Origin: an uncultured Pelagibacteraceae bacterium
Lineage (GTDB): Bacteria; Pseudomonadota; Alphaproteobacteria; Pelagibacterales; Pelagibacteraceae
Assembly: GCA_902573585.1 (NCBI GenBank)
Contig: CACGKH010000002.1
Coordinates: forward strand, 16,299 to 80,298
Direction: 5' to 3'
Length of the DNA: 64,000 bases
The stretch's first letter is position 1, and each line of letters begins with the position of its first letter. Of this stretch, positions 1 to 8,123 are shown piece after piece. Under the pieces are notes generated by a model. That model was not told where the DNA came from, searched no databases, and saw only the letters and a list, made by a program, of their open reading frames with translations. Both the position numbers and the translations under genes were made by a program.

Positions 1-366
1 GTGAACAAAAAAAGATACAATAGCCTTTCACCTGCTCACCAAGCTATCTTGAAAAATGCTGCTTATGCTGCAAACTCAGATAACTACTTTAAAGCTTTAG
101 TTAGATACTCACAAGATCTAGCCAAGTTAATGAATGAGCATAAGGTTAACGTGTACCAAACATCTGATGCAATTTTAGCTGAACAGCTAAAAGGCTGGGA
201 TAAAATTGTTGGTGATTTTTCTAAGAAAGATCCTTTCTTCAAGAAAATTATCGCATCTCAAAAAGCATACGCTAAGAGAACAATGAAGTATCTGTTGATG
301 AATCAACCGAACTACAAATTAGCTTATGAAAATGAGTTTGGTCCAATAGCAAAAGTTAAAATTTAA
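1..366 (+). CDS. TRAP transporter solute-binding protein (DctP family), C-terminal part
   Basis: The visible 121 residues are the C-terminal lobe of a periplasmic TRAP binding protein. The pattern of a Leu-Ser-Pro-X-His helix followed by long amphipathic helices ending in an aromatic-rich tail is typical of DctP proteins. No signal peptide or N-terminal lobe is present, so the gene starts before the window and the GTG at base 1 is just an in-frame codon. A terminator-like hairpin and then the matching small and large permease genes follow on the same strand, which supports the assignment. The substrate cannot be told from this fragment. Confidence 0.85.
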   Translation: MNKKRYNSLSPAHQAILKNAAYAANSDNYFKALVRYSQDLAKLMNEHKVNVYQTSDAILAEQLKGWDKIVGDFSKKDPFFKKIIASQKAYAKRTMKYLLMNQPNYKLAYENEFGPIAKVKI

Positions 367-386
367 TTAACTTTTTAAAATTTGAA

Positions 387-418
387 AAGAGGGGGTTTAA
401 AAACCCCCTTTTTTTTTT
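387..418 (+). terminator. Hairpin plus T-run between TRAP binding-protein and permease genes
   Basis: GGGGG at 391-395 pairs with CCCCC at 404-408, extended by TT/AA pairs, and is followed by ten T residues. This is a textbook intrinsic terminator. It sits between the binding-protein gene and the two permease genes of the same system, so it probably attenuates rather than fully stops transcription. The second TRAP operon in this window has the same arrangement at 28612-28646. Confidence 0.85.
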
Positions 419-443
419 ACTAGATATAATATACCCTTAAAAT

Positions 444-1031
444 ATGATGAAATCTTTCATTAGATTTGCAGACACTCTAAGCACCTCAATGGGAAAAGCT
501 TTTTCATGGTGTATCGTTATTTTAATGGGAGGTACAGTTTATGAAGTTGTTATGGCGTATGCTTTTAATGCACCAACTTTATGGAATTTTGATTTCAGTA
601 TGCAGATGTATGGTGCCATATTAATGATGTCGGGGGCTTACTGTTTGGCAACAGAGGCACATGTAAGAGGTGATGTTATCTACAGATTATTCAGCCAAAA
701 AACTCAGGCCTGGATAGATCTAGTTCTCTATTTTATTTTCTTTTTCCCTGGAGTTATTGCTTTAGCTTTTTATGGTTATGAATATGCTGCACAAGCTTGG
801 AAGATAAAAGAAACAAGCTGGAGTAGCCCTGCCCAAATTCAAATCTACATGGTAAAATCTATGATACCAGCAGCAGGTATTCTTTTGATAATCCAGGGAA
901 TTAGTGAAGTATTTAGATCAATACTATGTATTCAATCTGGTCATTGGCCTGCAAGGATGGTTGTAGCAGAAGAAACAGAAAAAATTTTAATGAGAACATC
1001 ACAAGAGGAAGATAAAGAAAATGCTGTTTAG
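444..1031 (+). CDS. dctQ: TRAP transporter small permease (DctQ family)
   Basis: The 195-residue protein has four predicted membrane helices at about residues 19-40, 52-70, 90-112 and 137-158. The conserved DctQ motif HVRGDV is at 73-78, just after helix 2. It partners the large permease encoded next, whose start overlaps this gene by 11 nt, to form the membrane part of a sodium-driven carboxylate-type TRAP importer. The N terminus reads Met-Met-Lys, so translation could also begin 3 nt later. A TATAAT-like sequence at 425-430 lies just upstream, but no convincing -35 box was seen. Confidence 0.93.
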   Translation: MMKSFIRFADTLSTSMGKAFSWCIVILMGGTVYEVVMAYAFNAPTLWNFDFSMQMYGAILMMSGAYCLATEAHVRGDVIYRLFSQKTQAWIDLVLYFIFFFPGVIALAFYGYEYAAQAWKIKETSWSSPAQIQIYMVKSMIPAAGILLIIQGISEVFRSILCIQSGHWPARMVVAEETEKILMRTSQEEDKENAV

Positions 1032-2382
1032 TCTTACCAACCCAGAAGTAGCAATTTTAATGATGGGTGTGTTCTTATTTGCAGTCTTATTAGGATTCCC
1101 AATTGCATTCACTTTAATGGCAATGGGAATAGGCTTTGGTTATTATGCTTACTATGATCCAGTTTTGATGGATCATTTATTTGACAATAGAATATTTTCA
1201 TTGTTCGTAAAAAACACCTATACAGTCATGGATAATAACGTACTCACAGCAGTACCACTTTTTTTATTCATGGGATATTTAGTTGAAAGAGCTGGAATTG
1301 TAGCCAAATTATTTTTTGCAATTAGATTAGCAGCACATAGATTGCCAGCCTCTATGGCAGTAGCAGCATTAATAACTTGTACTTTATTTTCTACTGCAAC
1401 AGGAATTATAGGAGCAGTTGTAACTTTAATGGGATTACTTGCTTGGCCAGCAATGGTTAAAGCAGGATATGATAAAAAATTTGCATCAGGAATAATTTGT
1501 GCTGGTGGTTGTTTAGGAATTCTAATTCCACCAAGTATCATGTTAATTGTTTACTCTGTAATTGCACAATTATCGCCGTTAAGATTATTTGCAGCTGCAA
1601 TTTTTCCGGGATTAATGTTAGCAGGACTATACATTGCATATGCAGTAACTAGAGCTTGGCTAAATCCGTCAATAGCACCGAGGCCCCCAGCTGAAGACAT
1701 TCCACCCAGAGCAGAAATTTTAAAAGAGGTATTGATTTCTTTTGTTCCTTTATTTGGTTTGATTATGTTGGTTTTAGGAACAATTTTAGCAGGTATAGCA
1801 ACTCCAGCAGAAGCAGCTGCAGCAGGAGCATTTGGTGCAATACTTTTATCTTGGTTTTATAAAACACTTAAATGGCAAAATTTTAAAGAGTCAGTTTTTT
1901 TAACAGCAAAAACCACTGCTATGATTATGTGGTTGTTTATAGGTTCTTGGACTTTTTCGTCTGTCTTTTCTTATTTAGGAGGGCATGAAGTATTTGAACA
2001 TTTCTTTACATCAATAAATATTACTACATGGCAATTTTTAGTTATTACACAAATAATAATTTTTCTTTTAGGATGGCCTTTAGAGTGGACAGAAATTTTG
2101 ATTATATTTGTGCCAATATTTTTGCCTCTTTTAGAAGTTTTTGATGTAAATCCATATTTCTTTGCAATGTTGATTGCTTTGAATTTACAAACGTCTTTTT
2201 TAACACCACCGATGGCAATGTCGGCCTATTATTTAAAGGGAGTTCAAAAAGCTAATGTTGAATTATTAGAAATATTTAAAGGGATCATGCCATTCTTAGG
2301 TATAGTTATATTTGGAATGTTTTTAATGTATATGTTCCCTGGAATTGCACTATGGTTACCAGACGTATTGTTTGCTGATTAA
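1021..2382 (+). CDS. dctM: TRAP transporter large permease (DctM family)
   Basis: This 453-residue, very hydrophobic protein has about twelve membrane segments and the DctM hallmarks: a GFPIAFTLM segment near the N terminus, the ATGIIGA loop, the GILIPPSIMLI motif and the ATPAEAAAAGAFGA motif. It is the ion-coupled transport subunit and works with DctQ and the periplasmic binding protein. Its length is normal for the family. The ATG overlaps the end of the small permease by 11 nt, and the amidase follows after 3 nt, which suggests one transcript. Confidence 0.95.
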   Translation: MLFSLTNPEVAILMMGVFLFAVLLGFPIAFTLMAMGIGFGYYAYYDPVLMDHLFDNRIFSLFVKNTYTVMDNNVLTAVPLFLFMGYLVERAGIVAKLFFAIRLAAHRLPASMAVAALITCTLFSTATGIIGAVVTLMGLLAWPAMVKAGYDKKFASGIICAGGCLGILIPPSIMLIVYSVIAQLSPLRLFAAAIFPGLMLAGLYIAYAVTRAWLNPSIAPRPPAEDIPPRAEILKEVLISFVPLFGLIMLVLGTILAGIATPAEAAAAGAFGAILLSWFYKTLKWQNFKESVFLTAKTTAMIMWLFIGSWTFSSVFSYLGGHEVFEHFFTSINITTWQFLVITQIIIFLLGWPLEWTEILIIFVPIFLPLLEVFDVNPYFFAMLIALNLQTSFLTPPMAMSAYYLKGVQKANVELLEIFKGIMPFLGIVIFGMFLMYMFPGIALWLPDVLFAD

Positions 2383-2385
2383 ATA

Positions 2386-3711
2386 ATGATTGATATATTT
2401 TCACTTAGCGTTGAGGAAATGGCCTCAAAAATTAAAAATGGTCAAATAACATCTGTTGAAGTCTGTGAAAAATATATTGAAAGAATTAATAAATTTGAAA
2501 AAGATATTAAAGCATGGGCTCACTTTGATAAAAAGATCTTATTAGAAAAAGCTGCAGATGCAGATGAGCACAGAAGATCAGGCAAACCAGTTGGCTTATT
2601 ACATGGAGTGCCTGTTGCTATAAAAGATATTATTGGAACAGTAGACATGCCAACTGAATGTGGAACAGTAATCAGAAAAGGTAAATCTTATTCACAAAAT
2701 GCTGAAATAGTTGAACTTTTACACACAGCTGGAGCGATTATAATGGGCAAAACAAGCACTTCTGAACTAGCATATCTTGGTCCACCAAAAACTACTAATC
2801 CTCACGATTATTCGCGTACACCAGGGGGCTCCTCAAGTGGATCGGCAGCATCAGTTGCATCATTAATGACACCACTTTCAATTGGATCTCAAACAGGAGG
2901 ATCAGTCATCCGACCAGCTTCTTATTGTGGAGTTGTTGGTTATAAACCTAGTTATGGTTTGATTTCGAGAAATGGTGTTTTAAGGACATCTTATGTACTA
3001 GACCATATTGGTATTTTTGGGAGAACAGTTCAAGATGTTGCATTATTAGCAAAAGTTTTAATTAAAAAAGATCATCATGATCCCGCAACTATTTATTACT
3101 CAGCTGAAAATATTTTAGAAGAAACAAAAAAAGGACCGGTATACGATCCAAAGTTTATTTTTTATAAATCAGATTATTGGAAAATAATTGATAAAAAATC
3201 TAGAGAGTCTTTTGAGTATTTTATTAAGTCATTTAAAAATATCGAGGTGTTTGATACCCCGTCATATTTTAAAGATATTCATAAATATCACCAAATTATT
3301 CATGAAACAGATTTGGCTAATAATTTTGGCATGTATTATAAAAAATATAAAACCAAACTATCAAAGTATATGCAAGCAGCTATTGCTAAAGGTAACAAAC
3401 ATTCAGCCAAAGAGTATGCTGAAGCAATTGATTTTAAAAAAAGAAGTTATGAGTCTTATCAAGAAGTCTTTGAGGATTACCATGGTGTGTTGTCACCTTC
3501 TAGTCCAGGCGTAGCACCCAAAGGCTTGAAGAGCACTGGAACCGCAGAATTTAACAAAGTATGGTCTTATCTAGGAACACCTTGTATTTCTCTTCCATTG
3601 CTTGAGGGTGAAAATAATTTACCATTAGGAGTTCAGCTAATAGGAGATCGTTATGATGATCATAGATTTTTAGGGGTTGCTAATTGGTTAGAAAAGGAAT
3701 GTAATAATTAA
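2386..3711 (+). CDS. Amidase of the amidase-signature family
   Basis: The 441-residue protein belongs to the family of GatA and bacterial amidases that hydrolyse carboxamides with a Ser-Ser-Lys triad. The expected residues are all visible: Lys80 in VAIKD, the cis-Ser at about 149 in GGSSSGS, and Ser173 in TGGSV. No gatB or gatC lies nearby, so it is more likely a catabolic amidase than the tRNA amidotransferase subunit. Its start is 3 nt after dctM, which suggests that it acts on the compound imported by that TRAP system or on a derivative. The substrate is not predictable from sequence alone. Confidence 0.85.
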   Translation: MIDIFSLSVEEMASKIKNGQITSVEVCEKYIERINKFEKDIKAWAHFDKKILLEKAADADEHRRSGKPVGLLHGVPVAIKDIIGTVDMPTECGTVIRKGKSYSQNAEIVELLHTAGAIIMGKTSTSELAYLGPPKTTNPHDYSRTPGGSSSGSAASVASLMTPLSIGSQTGGSVIRPASYCGVVGYKPSYGLISRNGVLRTSYVLDHIGIFGRTVQDVALLAKVLIKKDHHDPATIYYSAENILEETKKGPVYDPKFIFYKSDYWKIIDKKSRESFEYFIKSFKNIEVFDTPSYFKDIHKYHQIIHETDLANNFGMYYKKYKTKLSKYMQAAIAKGNKHSAKEYAEAIDFKKRSYESYQEVFEDYHGVLSPSSPGVAPKGLKSTGTAEFNKVWSYLGTPCISLPLLEGENNLPLGVQLIGDRYDDHRFLGVANWLEKECNN

Positions 3712-3888
3712 ATGCAAAAGTTTACAACGCTTTTAGGTTCTTTACTTGCCATAGCTTTTTTAGTTGGTCTTGCCACAACTTTAACCAGATCATCAATGAT
3801 AGGTTTTTTTGATGTACTACCAGTTTATGTTTTGATGGGTATTGCAATCTTTATGATGGTTTATGAAGCTTTCTTTGATAAAAAATAA
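3712..3888 (+). CDS. Small predicted membrane protein, 58 aa, unknown
   Basis: An ATG immediately after the amidase stop opens a 58-codon frame ending at the TAA at 3886-3888. It would encode two hydrophobic helices, at about residues 6-24 and 37-53, joined by a short polar loop with one Arg, and a C-terminal Asp-Lys-Lys. Overlap-free abutment with the amidase, a clear alternation of hydrophobic segments and no other use for this stretch support a real gene. I do not recognise the family. It may be a small accessory membrane protein or a leftover. Confidence 0.6.
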   Translation: MQKFTTLLGSLLAIAFLVGLATTLTRSSMIGFFDVLPVYVLMGIAIFMMVYEAFFDKK

Positions 3889-3907
3889 ATAATTTACAAT
3901 TTAATCA

Positions 3908-4813
3908 TTGAGCACAAAAACTAAAAATCTTTTTGCACTTTCACTTTTATTAATTCAACCCATTTTTATGGCATCAAATCTTGTTGTGGCTCGAGGTGGT
4001 GTTGAATATGTTCCGCCAATTTCCCTAGCATTTTGGAGATGGACATTAGTTTTTTTAATTTTGTTACCTTTTACTTATATGTCGTTAAAAAAAAATTATA
4101 AAATCATGAAAAAGGAATTTAAAAAACTTTTTTTCTTAGGTGCTACAGGTTGTGGTGTTTGTGGTGCTTTTCCTTTTTTAGCAGGCCAAACAACCACAGT
4201 TACTAATATGGGGATTATATATACGTCCTCTCCAATATTTATAATTTTGATTTCTAGTTTTTTCTTTAATGAAAAAATCAATCCCACTAAAGTTATTGGG
4301 CTTATTACTTGTTTGATTGGAGTCTTTGCAATTATTATTAAGGGTGATTTTTATTTATTAATTAATCTTAATTTTACTATTGGTGATCTTTGGATGTTAG
4401 CTGCTGCTATTGGATGGGCACTATACTCAATTTATTTATTTTACTGGAAAACAAAACTTGAGATTTTTCAAAGGTTCACACTAATCGCATTTTTTGGTGC
4501 AGTTAGTTTGTTGCCATTTTATGTTGGAGAGGAAATTTTTTTTGAAAAAACTGTATTTAGTGAAGAATTTTTTATGTGGGTAATTTTTGCTGCGATTTCT
4601 CCAGGAATTATTGCTTTTACTCTTTATACGATGGCCCAAAAAAAGCTTGGTGCATCTCTTACTGGATTTACTTTATATATTTTTACCATTTATGGTGCAA
4701 TTTATGGCTACTTTCTCTTTGAGGAAAAGTTAGAAAATTACCATTTGATAGGAACAATTTTAGTATTTATTGGCGTATACTTGGCAAAGAAAAAAAATGT
4801 TCAAAGACTTTAG
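3908..4813 (+). CDS. DMT-superfamily permease (EamA type)
   Basis: The 301-residue protein has ten predicted membrane helices arranged as two repeated EamA halves. The first half opens with the SNLVVARG-like stretch followed by a PISLAFWRW segment, a standard EamA pattern. Such proteins export or import small metabolites, often amino acids or related compounds. I chose the TTG at 3908 because it includes the whole first helix; the next internal Met would remove it. The following hydrolase gene begins inside its last 17 nt. The substrate is unknown. Confidence 0.88.
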   Translation: MSTKTKNLFALSLLLIQPIFMASNLVVARGGVEYVPPISLAFWRWTLVFLILLPFTYMSLKKNYKIMKKEFKKLFFLGATGCGVCGAFPFLAGQTTTVTNMGIIYTSSPIFIILISSFFFNEKINPTKVIGLITCLIGVFAIIIKGDFYLLINLNFTIGDLWMLAAAIGWALYSIYLFYWKTKLEIFQRFTLIAFFGAVSLLPFYVGEEIFFEKTVFSEEFFMWVIFAAISPGIIAFTLYTMAQKKLGASLTGFTLYIFTIYGAIYGYFLFEEKLENYHLIGTILVFIGVYLAKKKNVQRL

Positions 4814-5615
4814 GAAGAATATATTGCAATTAGTATCAATTATCTTTTTTTTGTATTTATTTGTTTTAGTATTTTTATACTTTTATCAACGAAATTTACT
4901 TTATCATCCAAATGAAAATAATTATTCAGGGGATAAAATTTCGGTTGATATAAAAAAAGTTAAAATACAAACTTCGGATAATATTGAATTACTTGGATGG
5001 TATCATGAAAAAAATCTTAAGGATTACAAAACTCTTGTTTACTTTCATGGTAATGCGGGATCTTTAGAAAATAGAATCCATAAACTTAACCATTTTCAAG
5101 ATATGAATATTAACTTTTTAATAATAGCCTGGCGTGGATTTAGCGGAAACAGTGGTAAACCAACCGAAAAAGGTCTTTATAAAGATGGTAAAAGTGCAAT
5201 TAACTGGTTAGCTAAAAAAGGATTAAACGAAAAAAATATTATTTTATATGGAGAATCTTTAGGAACTGGTGTGGTCACACACTTAGCTCAAAACAAGAAT
5301 TACGCTGGTATAATTTTAGAAACGCCATTTACTTCTATGGTAGAAGCTGCCAAAACATTTTATCCTTACATCCCAGTTAATTTATTACTTAAAGATAAGT
5401 TCGAAAATAATAAAAAAATTAAGAATATAATTTCCCCAATTATGGTTATGCATGGTGAAATAGATCAAATAGTCCCATTCTCAATGGGTAAAAAAATTTT
5501 TGAAATGGCAAACGAACCTAAATATTCATACTTTACTAAGTATGACAATCATATGATGGAATTTGATGAAAAGTTAATATTAGCACTTAAATCATTTCTC
5601 AAAAGTTTAAATTAA
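4797..5615 (+). CDS. Membrane-anchored alpha/beta hydrolase (BEM46/YfhR-like)
   Basis: One N-terminal membrane anchor (about residues 10-30) is followed by an alpha/beta hydrolase domain of 272 residues in total. The oxyanion-loop motif HGNAG is at 84-88, the nucleophile elbow GESLGTG places Ser154, and likely partners are Asp223 and His252. This matches the serine esterase group that includes YfhR and eukaryotic BEM46; the natural substrate is unknown. The ATG at 4797 is preferred over the in-frame ATG at 4770, because the shorter overlap with the upstream gene gives a normal anchor start. Confidence 0.82.
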   Translation: MFKDFRKNILQLVSIIFFLYLFVLVFLYFYQRNLLYHPNENNYSGDKISVDIKKVKIQTSDNIELLGWYHEKNLKDYKTLVYFHGNAGSLENRIHKLNHFQDMNINFLIIAWRGFSGNSGKPTEKGLYKDGKSAINWLAKKGLNEKNIILYGESLGTGVVTHLAQNKNYAGIILETPFTSMVEAAKTFYPYIPVNLLLKDKFENNKKIKNIISPIMVMHGEIDQIVPFSMGKKIFEMANEPKYSYFTKYDNHMMEFDEKLILALKSFLKSLN

Positions 5616-5664
5616 GCCACATTCTAACCAAATTAAATTCAATATTGTCCTCTAATTTTTTAAT

Positions 5665-6228
5665 GTGAGTAAAATATTTTTATTAATCTTCTTTATTATT
5701 TCTATAAATAAAATTGCTATTGCTAAAGATAATGATTTTTCTCCTGACAATCTCTTTCATATAGATCAAATGAATTCTCATAATAAAGATTTTGCTTTAT
5801 ATTTTAAGAGTAGAGAAAATTCAATTTTAGCCAGAGGTGAGAATGAAAATTATATTAATGATTATCCAAAAGATCTTTACATTTATGATTATAAAACCAA
5901 AACCTCATCTTCATTAATATCTTACGACTGGTTTCCATCACATGCGAAGTATTATCTTGAGGAATACGATTTTCCAGTATTTCCAGATGATTTTGCTTAT
6001 TATCTTTTAAAAGATAATAAAACTTTAATTATGATTAGTGCTGTAAAAAGTTTAAATGCAAATTTCAAATTTGATATTATTGAAAGAAAATTGGAACTAT
6101 ACCCAACTACTGGAAAATTAGATTTTATTATATCTTCTTTTGCAAAAAACTGTGGTCATTTTAAATTTAAAGATAATTATAAGTGTAGTTTTTATAAACC
6201 ACTTATATCAAGTAATTTAATTAACTAA
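5665..6228 (+). CDS. Secreted protein of unknown function, 187 aa
   Basis: Starting at GTG 5665, the protein has a clear signal peptide (hydrophobic core at about residues 4-19, with a likely cleavage after Ala-Ile-Ala near residue 20). The mature part of roughly 167 residues is rich in Asp, Tyr, Phe and Lys. It has two Cys near the C terminus, in CGHF and CSF contexts, that could form a disulfide. I do not recognise a family. The 3' end overlaps the end of the convergent ftsY gene by 8 nt. Confidence 0.7.
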   Translation: MSKIFLLIFFIISINKIAIAKDNDFSPDNLFHIDQMNSHNKDFALYFKSRENSILARGENENYINDYPKDLYIYDYKTKTSSSLISYDWFPSHAKYYLEEYDFPVFPDDFAYYLLKDNKTLIMISAVKSLNANFKFDIIERKLELYPTTGKLDFIISSFAKNCGHFKFKDNYKCSFYKPLISSNLIN

Positions 6229-7138
6229 CTTGAGTAAAAGCTTCTGCAAATTTTTCAGCTTCAAATATTTGTAAGTCATCTTCTTTTTCACCTAAACCCA
6301 GAGCGATAATTGGAAGTTTATATTTTTTTGCTAACGCCAAAAGAATACCACCTTTTGCAGTTCCATCTAATTTAGTCATAATAATTCCTGTTATTGGAAT
6401 AATTTTGTTAAATTCCTCTACTTGATTAATAATATTTTGGCCAGAAGTTGCATCTAAAACTAAAATAACATCATGTGGTGCATCAGGATCTATTTTTTTT
6501 GTTACATTTGCAATTTTTTTGTATTCTTCCATTAAATTTTTTTTATTTTGAAGTCTTCCAGCAGTATCAATTAAAACTTGATTAAAATTATTATTCATAG
6601 CTTCTTCGATAGCTTTATAGGCAACAGAAGCTGGATCAGATCCTTGTGATGATTTAGTAATTTGAACATTTATTTTATTAGCCCAATTTTCTAATTGTTC
6701 AATTGCTGCAGCTCGAAAAGTATCTGAAGCTGCAAACATAACTTTATTACCATTACTTTTTAAAATTTTTCCAATTTTACCAATGCTTGTTGTTTTACCA
6801 ACACCATTTACTCCAGAAATTAAAGTTGCATTAAGTTTTTCTTTTTTTGAAAAAAAAGAACTGTTCTCTAATGGTTTCATTAATGAAATAATATATTCTT
6901 TCAAAATTAGATTTATCTCTGATGTTAAATCTTTATTAGGATCTACTTTCTTAGTTGAAATTATTTCCTTTATTTCAGAAGCAGCTTCAATTCCAACATC
7001 AGATTGGATTAAAAATTCCTCAATTTTATTTAAATTTTCATCATCTATTTCTTTTTTTACAATTATTTCTTTAAGACCAGATGAAAATGCAGAAGCACTT
7101 TTTTGAAAACCTTTTTTAAATTTATCGAATATTCCCAT
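6221..7138 (-). CDS. ftsY: Signal recognition particle receptor FtsY
   Basis: This is the 305-residue SRP GTPase that docks the Ffh-ribosome complex at the membrane. An N domain is followed by the G domain: P-loop GVNGVGKTT at 109-117, the DTAGR switch region and the TKLDGTAKGG motif near the C terminus. The long acidic A domain of E. coli FtsY is absent; only a short basic, amphipathic N-terminal helix remains, as in many alphaproteobacteria. Its ATG overlaps the dapF stop by 1 nt, so the two are probably co-translated. ffh lies just beyond, on the other strand. Confidence 0.97.
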   Translation of the reverse strand: MGIFDKFKKGFQKSASAFSSGLKEIIVKKEIDDENLNKIEEFLIQSDVGIEAASEIKEIISTKKVDPNKDLTSEINLILKEYIISLMKPLENSSFFSKKEKLNATLISGVNGVGKTTSIGKIGKILKSNGNKVMFAASDTFRAAAIEQLENWANKINVQITKSSQGSDPASVAYKAIEEAMNNNFNQVLIDTAGRLQNKKNLMEEYKKIANVTKKIDPDAPHDVILVLDATSGQNIINQVEEFNKIIPITGIIMTKLDGTAKGGILLALAKKYKLPIIALGLGEKEDDLQIFEAEKFAEAFTQVS

Positions 7139-7962
7139 TATAATTTTATTGAGATTTCTTTTATATCTGAAACAGGTCCCTTCATATGAATAGAATTTTT
7201 TTCATCAATAAAAATTGACAGTTTTCCATTCTCAAATTCAATATCTGTACTATTATCAGTAAGGTTATTTAATTTACCAGCAAATGCTGTTGCACATGCT
7301 GCAGTCCCACATGCTTTCGTTAATCCAGCTCCTCTTTCCCAAACTTTAACTTTGATTAAATTTTTATTTATAACCTTAGCGATTGTAACGTTACATCTTT
7401 CTGGAAACATTTCGTGATTTTCAATTTGAGGACCAATTTTTGTAATATCAAAATTTTTAATTTCATCGACAAAAAAAATAACATGAGGGTTTCCAACATT
7501 TACAGAAGTCCCACCAGAATATTCTTTTTTATTTAAATCATTAATCTTAATATTTAAATTTTTCGTATCTACATCAACAGAAAGAGGAATTTCATTCCAA
7601 CTAGTTTTTGCATTTCCAATTTCAGTTGTGACAAAGTTATTTCCTAATATCTCTGATTTTAAATTTCCAGATAGAGTAGTCAGAGTAATATTTTTCTTAT
7701 CCTTTTCTTTTGAAATTAAATCTGCAACACATCTTGTACCATTACCACATGCACCAGACTCACCTCCATCAGAATTAAAAAACTTTAAACGAGCATCAGC
7801 ATTGATGTCATTTTCAATTAAAATTAACTGATCACATCCAATAAAATTTCTATCACAAATTTTAATTATCTGTCCTTTAGTTAAGTTAGTAACTTTTTGT
7901 CTATTGTCTATGATAACAAAATCATTACCTAATCCATCCATTTTAAAAGCTTTAATGTCCAT
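7138..7962 (-). CDS. dapF: Diaminopimelate epimerase
   Basis: DapF interconverts LL- and meso-diaminopimelate for lysine and peptidoglycan synthesis in the cytoplasm. The two catalytic cysteines are visible: Cys72 in SGACGNGTRC and Cys218 in TKACGTAACA. The start MDIKAFKMDGLGNDF matches the family N terminus, and the length of 274 is normal. It is the first gene of a two-gene minus-strand unit with ftsY, and it diverges from the structured leader of ffh. Confidence 0.97.
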   Translation of the reverse strand: MDIKAFKMDGLGNDFVIIDNRQKVTNLTKGQIIKICDRNFIGCDQLILIENDINADARLKFFNSDGGESGACGNGTRCVADLISKEKDKKNITLTTLSGNLKSEILGNNFVTTEIGNAKTSWNEIPLSVDVDTKNLNIKINDLNKKEYSGGTSVNVGNPHVIFFVDEIKNFDITKIGPQIENHEMFPERCNVTIAKVINKNLIKVKVWERGAGLTKACGTAACATAFAGKLNNLTDNSTDIEFENGKLSIFIDEKNSIHMKGPVSDIKEISIKL

Positions 7963-7982
7963 ATATAGTTATTTAACTTATT

Positions 7983-8010
7983 TATTGACTTTTTGAACCT
8001 CTATTATAGT
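7983..8010 (+). promoter_or_regulatory. Possible promoter for the ffh leader and ffh
   Basis: A TTATTG (7983-7988) and a TATAGT (8005-8010) are separated by 16 nt. A better -35 match, TTGACT at 7985-7990, would leave only 14 nt. Either way transcription would start near 8016, at the edge of the GC-rich folded segment. This is a consensus match by eye only. Confidence 0.45.
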
Positions 8011-8012
8011 TT

Positions 8013-8123
8013 GTGGCGGTTTCCGCAAAAACGTTAAATTTGCGGTGTCTTTGGAAACAAAGAGATCGACACTAGTCAGCGAGGGTTCGCCCACTAGTGC
8101 GATTACTGCTGTGTGTAATAAAT
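8013..8123 (+). ncRNA. Structured leader RNA upstream of ffh
   Basis: About 110 bases are markedly GC-richer than anything nearby and are full of short perfect stems. GCGG/CCGC is at 8016-8026, CCGCAAA/TTTGCGG at 8023-8045, and CTTTG-GAAA-CAAAG at 8049-8062 with a GNRA tetraloop. CACTAGT/ACTAGTG at 8070-8099 encloses GGG-TTCG-CCC, and ATTAC/GTAAT at 8102-8119 lies just before the ffh ATG. The first two stems share bases and exclude each other. From memory, comparative work on Pelagibacter described a conserved RNA motif upstream of ffh, and this probably belongs to it. I see no 4.5S SRP RNA signature, so I do not call it ffs. Confidence 0.72.

Noticed and set aside
2386..3711. Amidase as GatA of the tRNA amidotransferase
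   Set aside because: It lies in a transport context with no gatB or gatC, and catabolic amidases share the same signature. A GatA identity cannot be excluded without comparison.
6208..6233. TCAAGT/ACTTGA inverted repeat at the ftsY junction as a bidirectional terminator
   Set aside because: Only six pairs with a 14-nt loop and no T-run on either side.
8013..8123. 4.5S SRP RNA (ffs) gene
   Set aside because: The location next to ffh is tempting, but the conserved domain IV sequence around the GGAA tetraloop (GGTCAGG...GGAAGG...AGCA) is not present on either strand.
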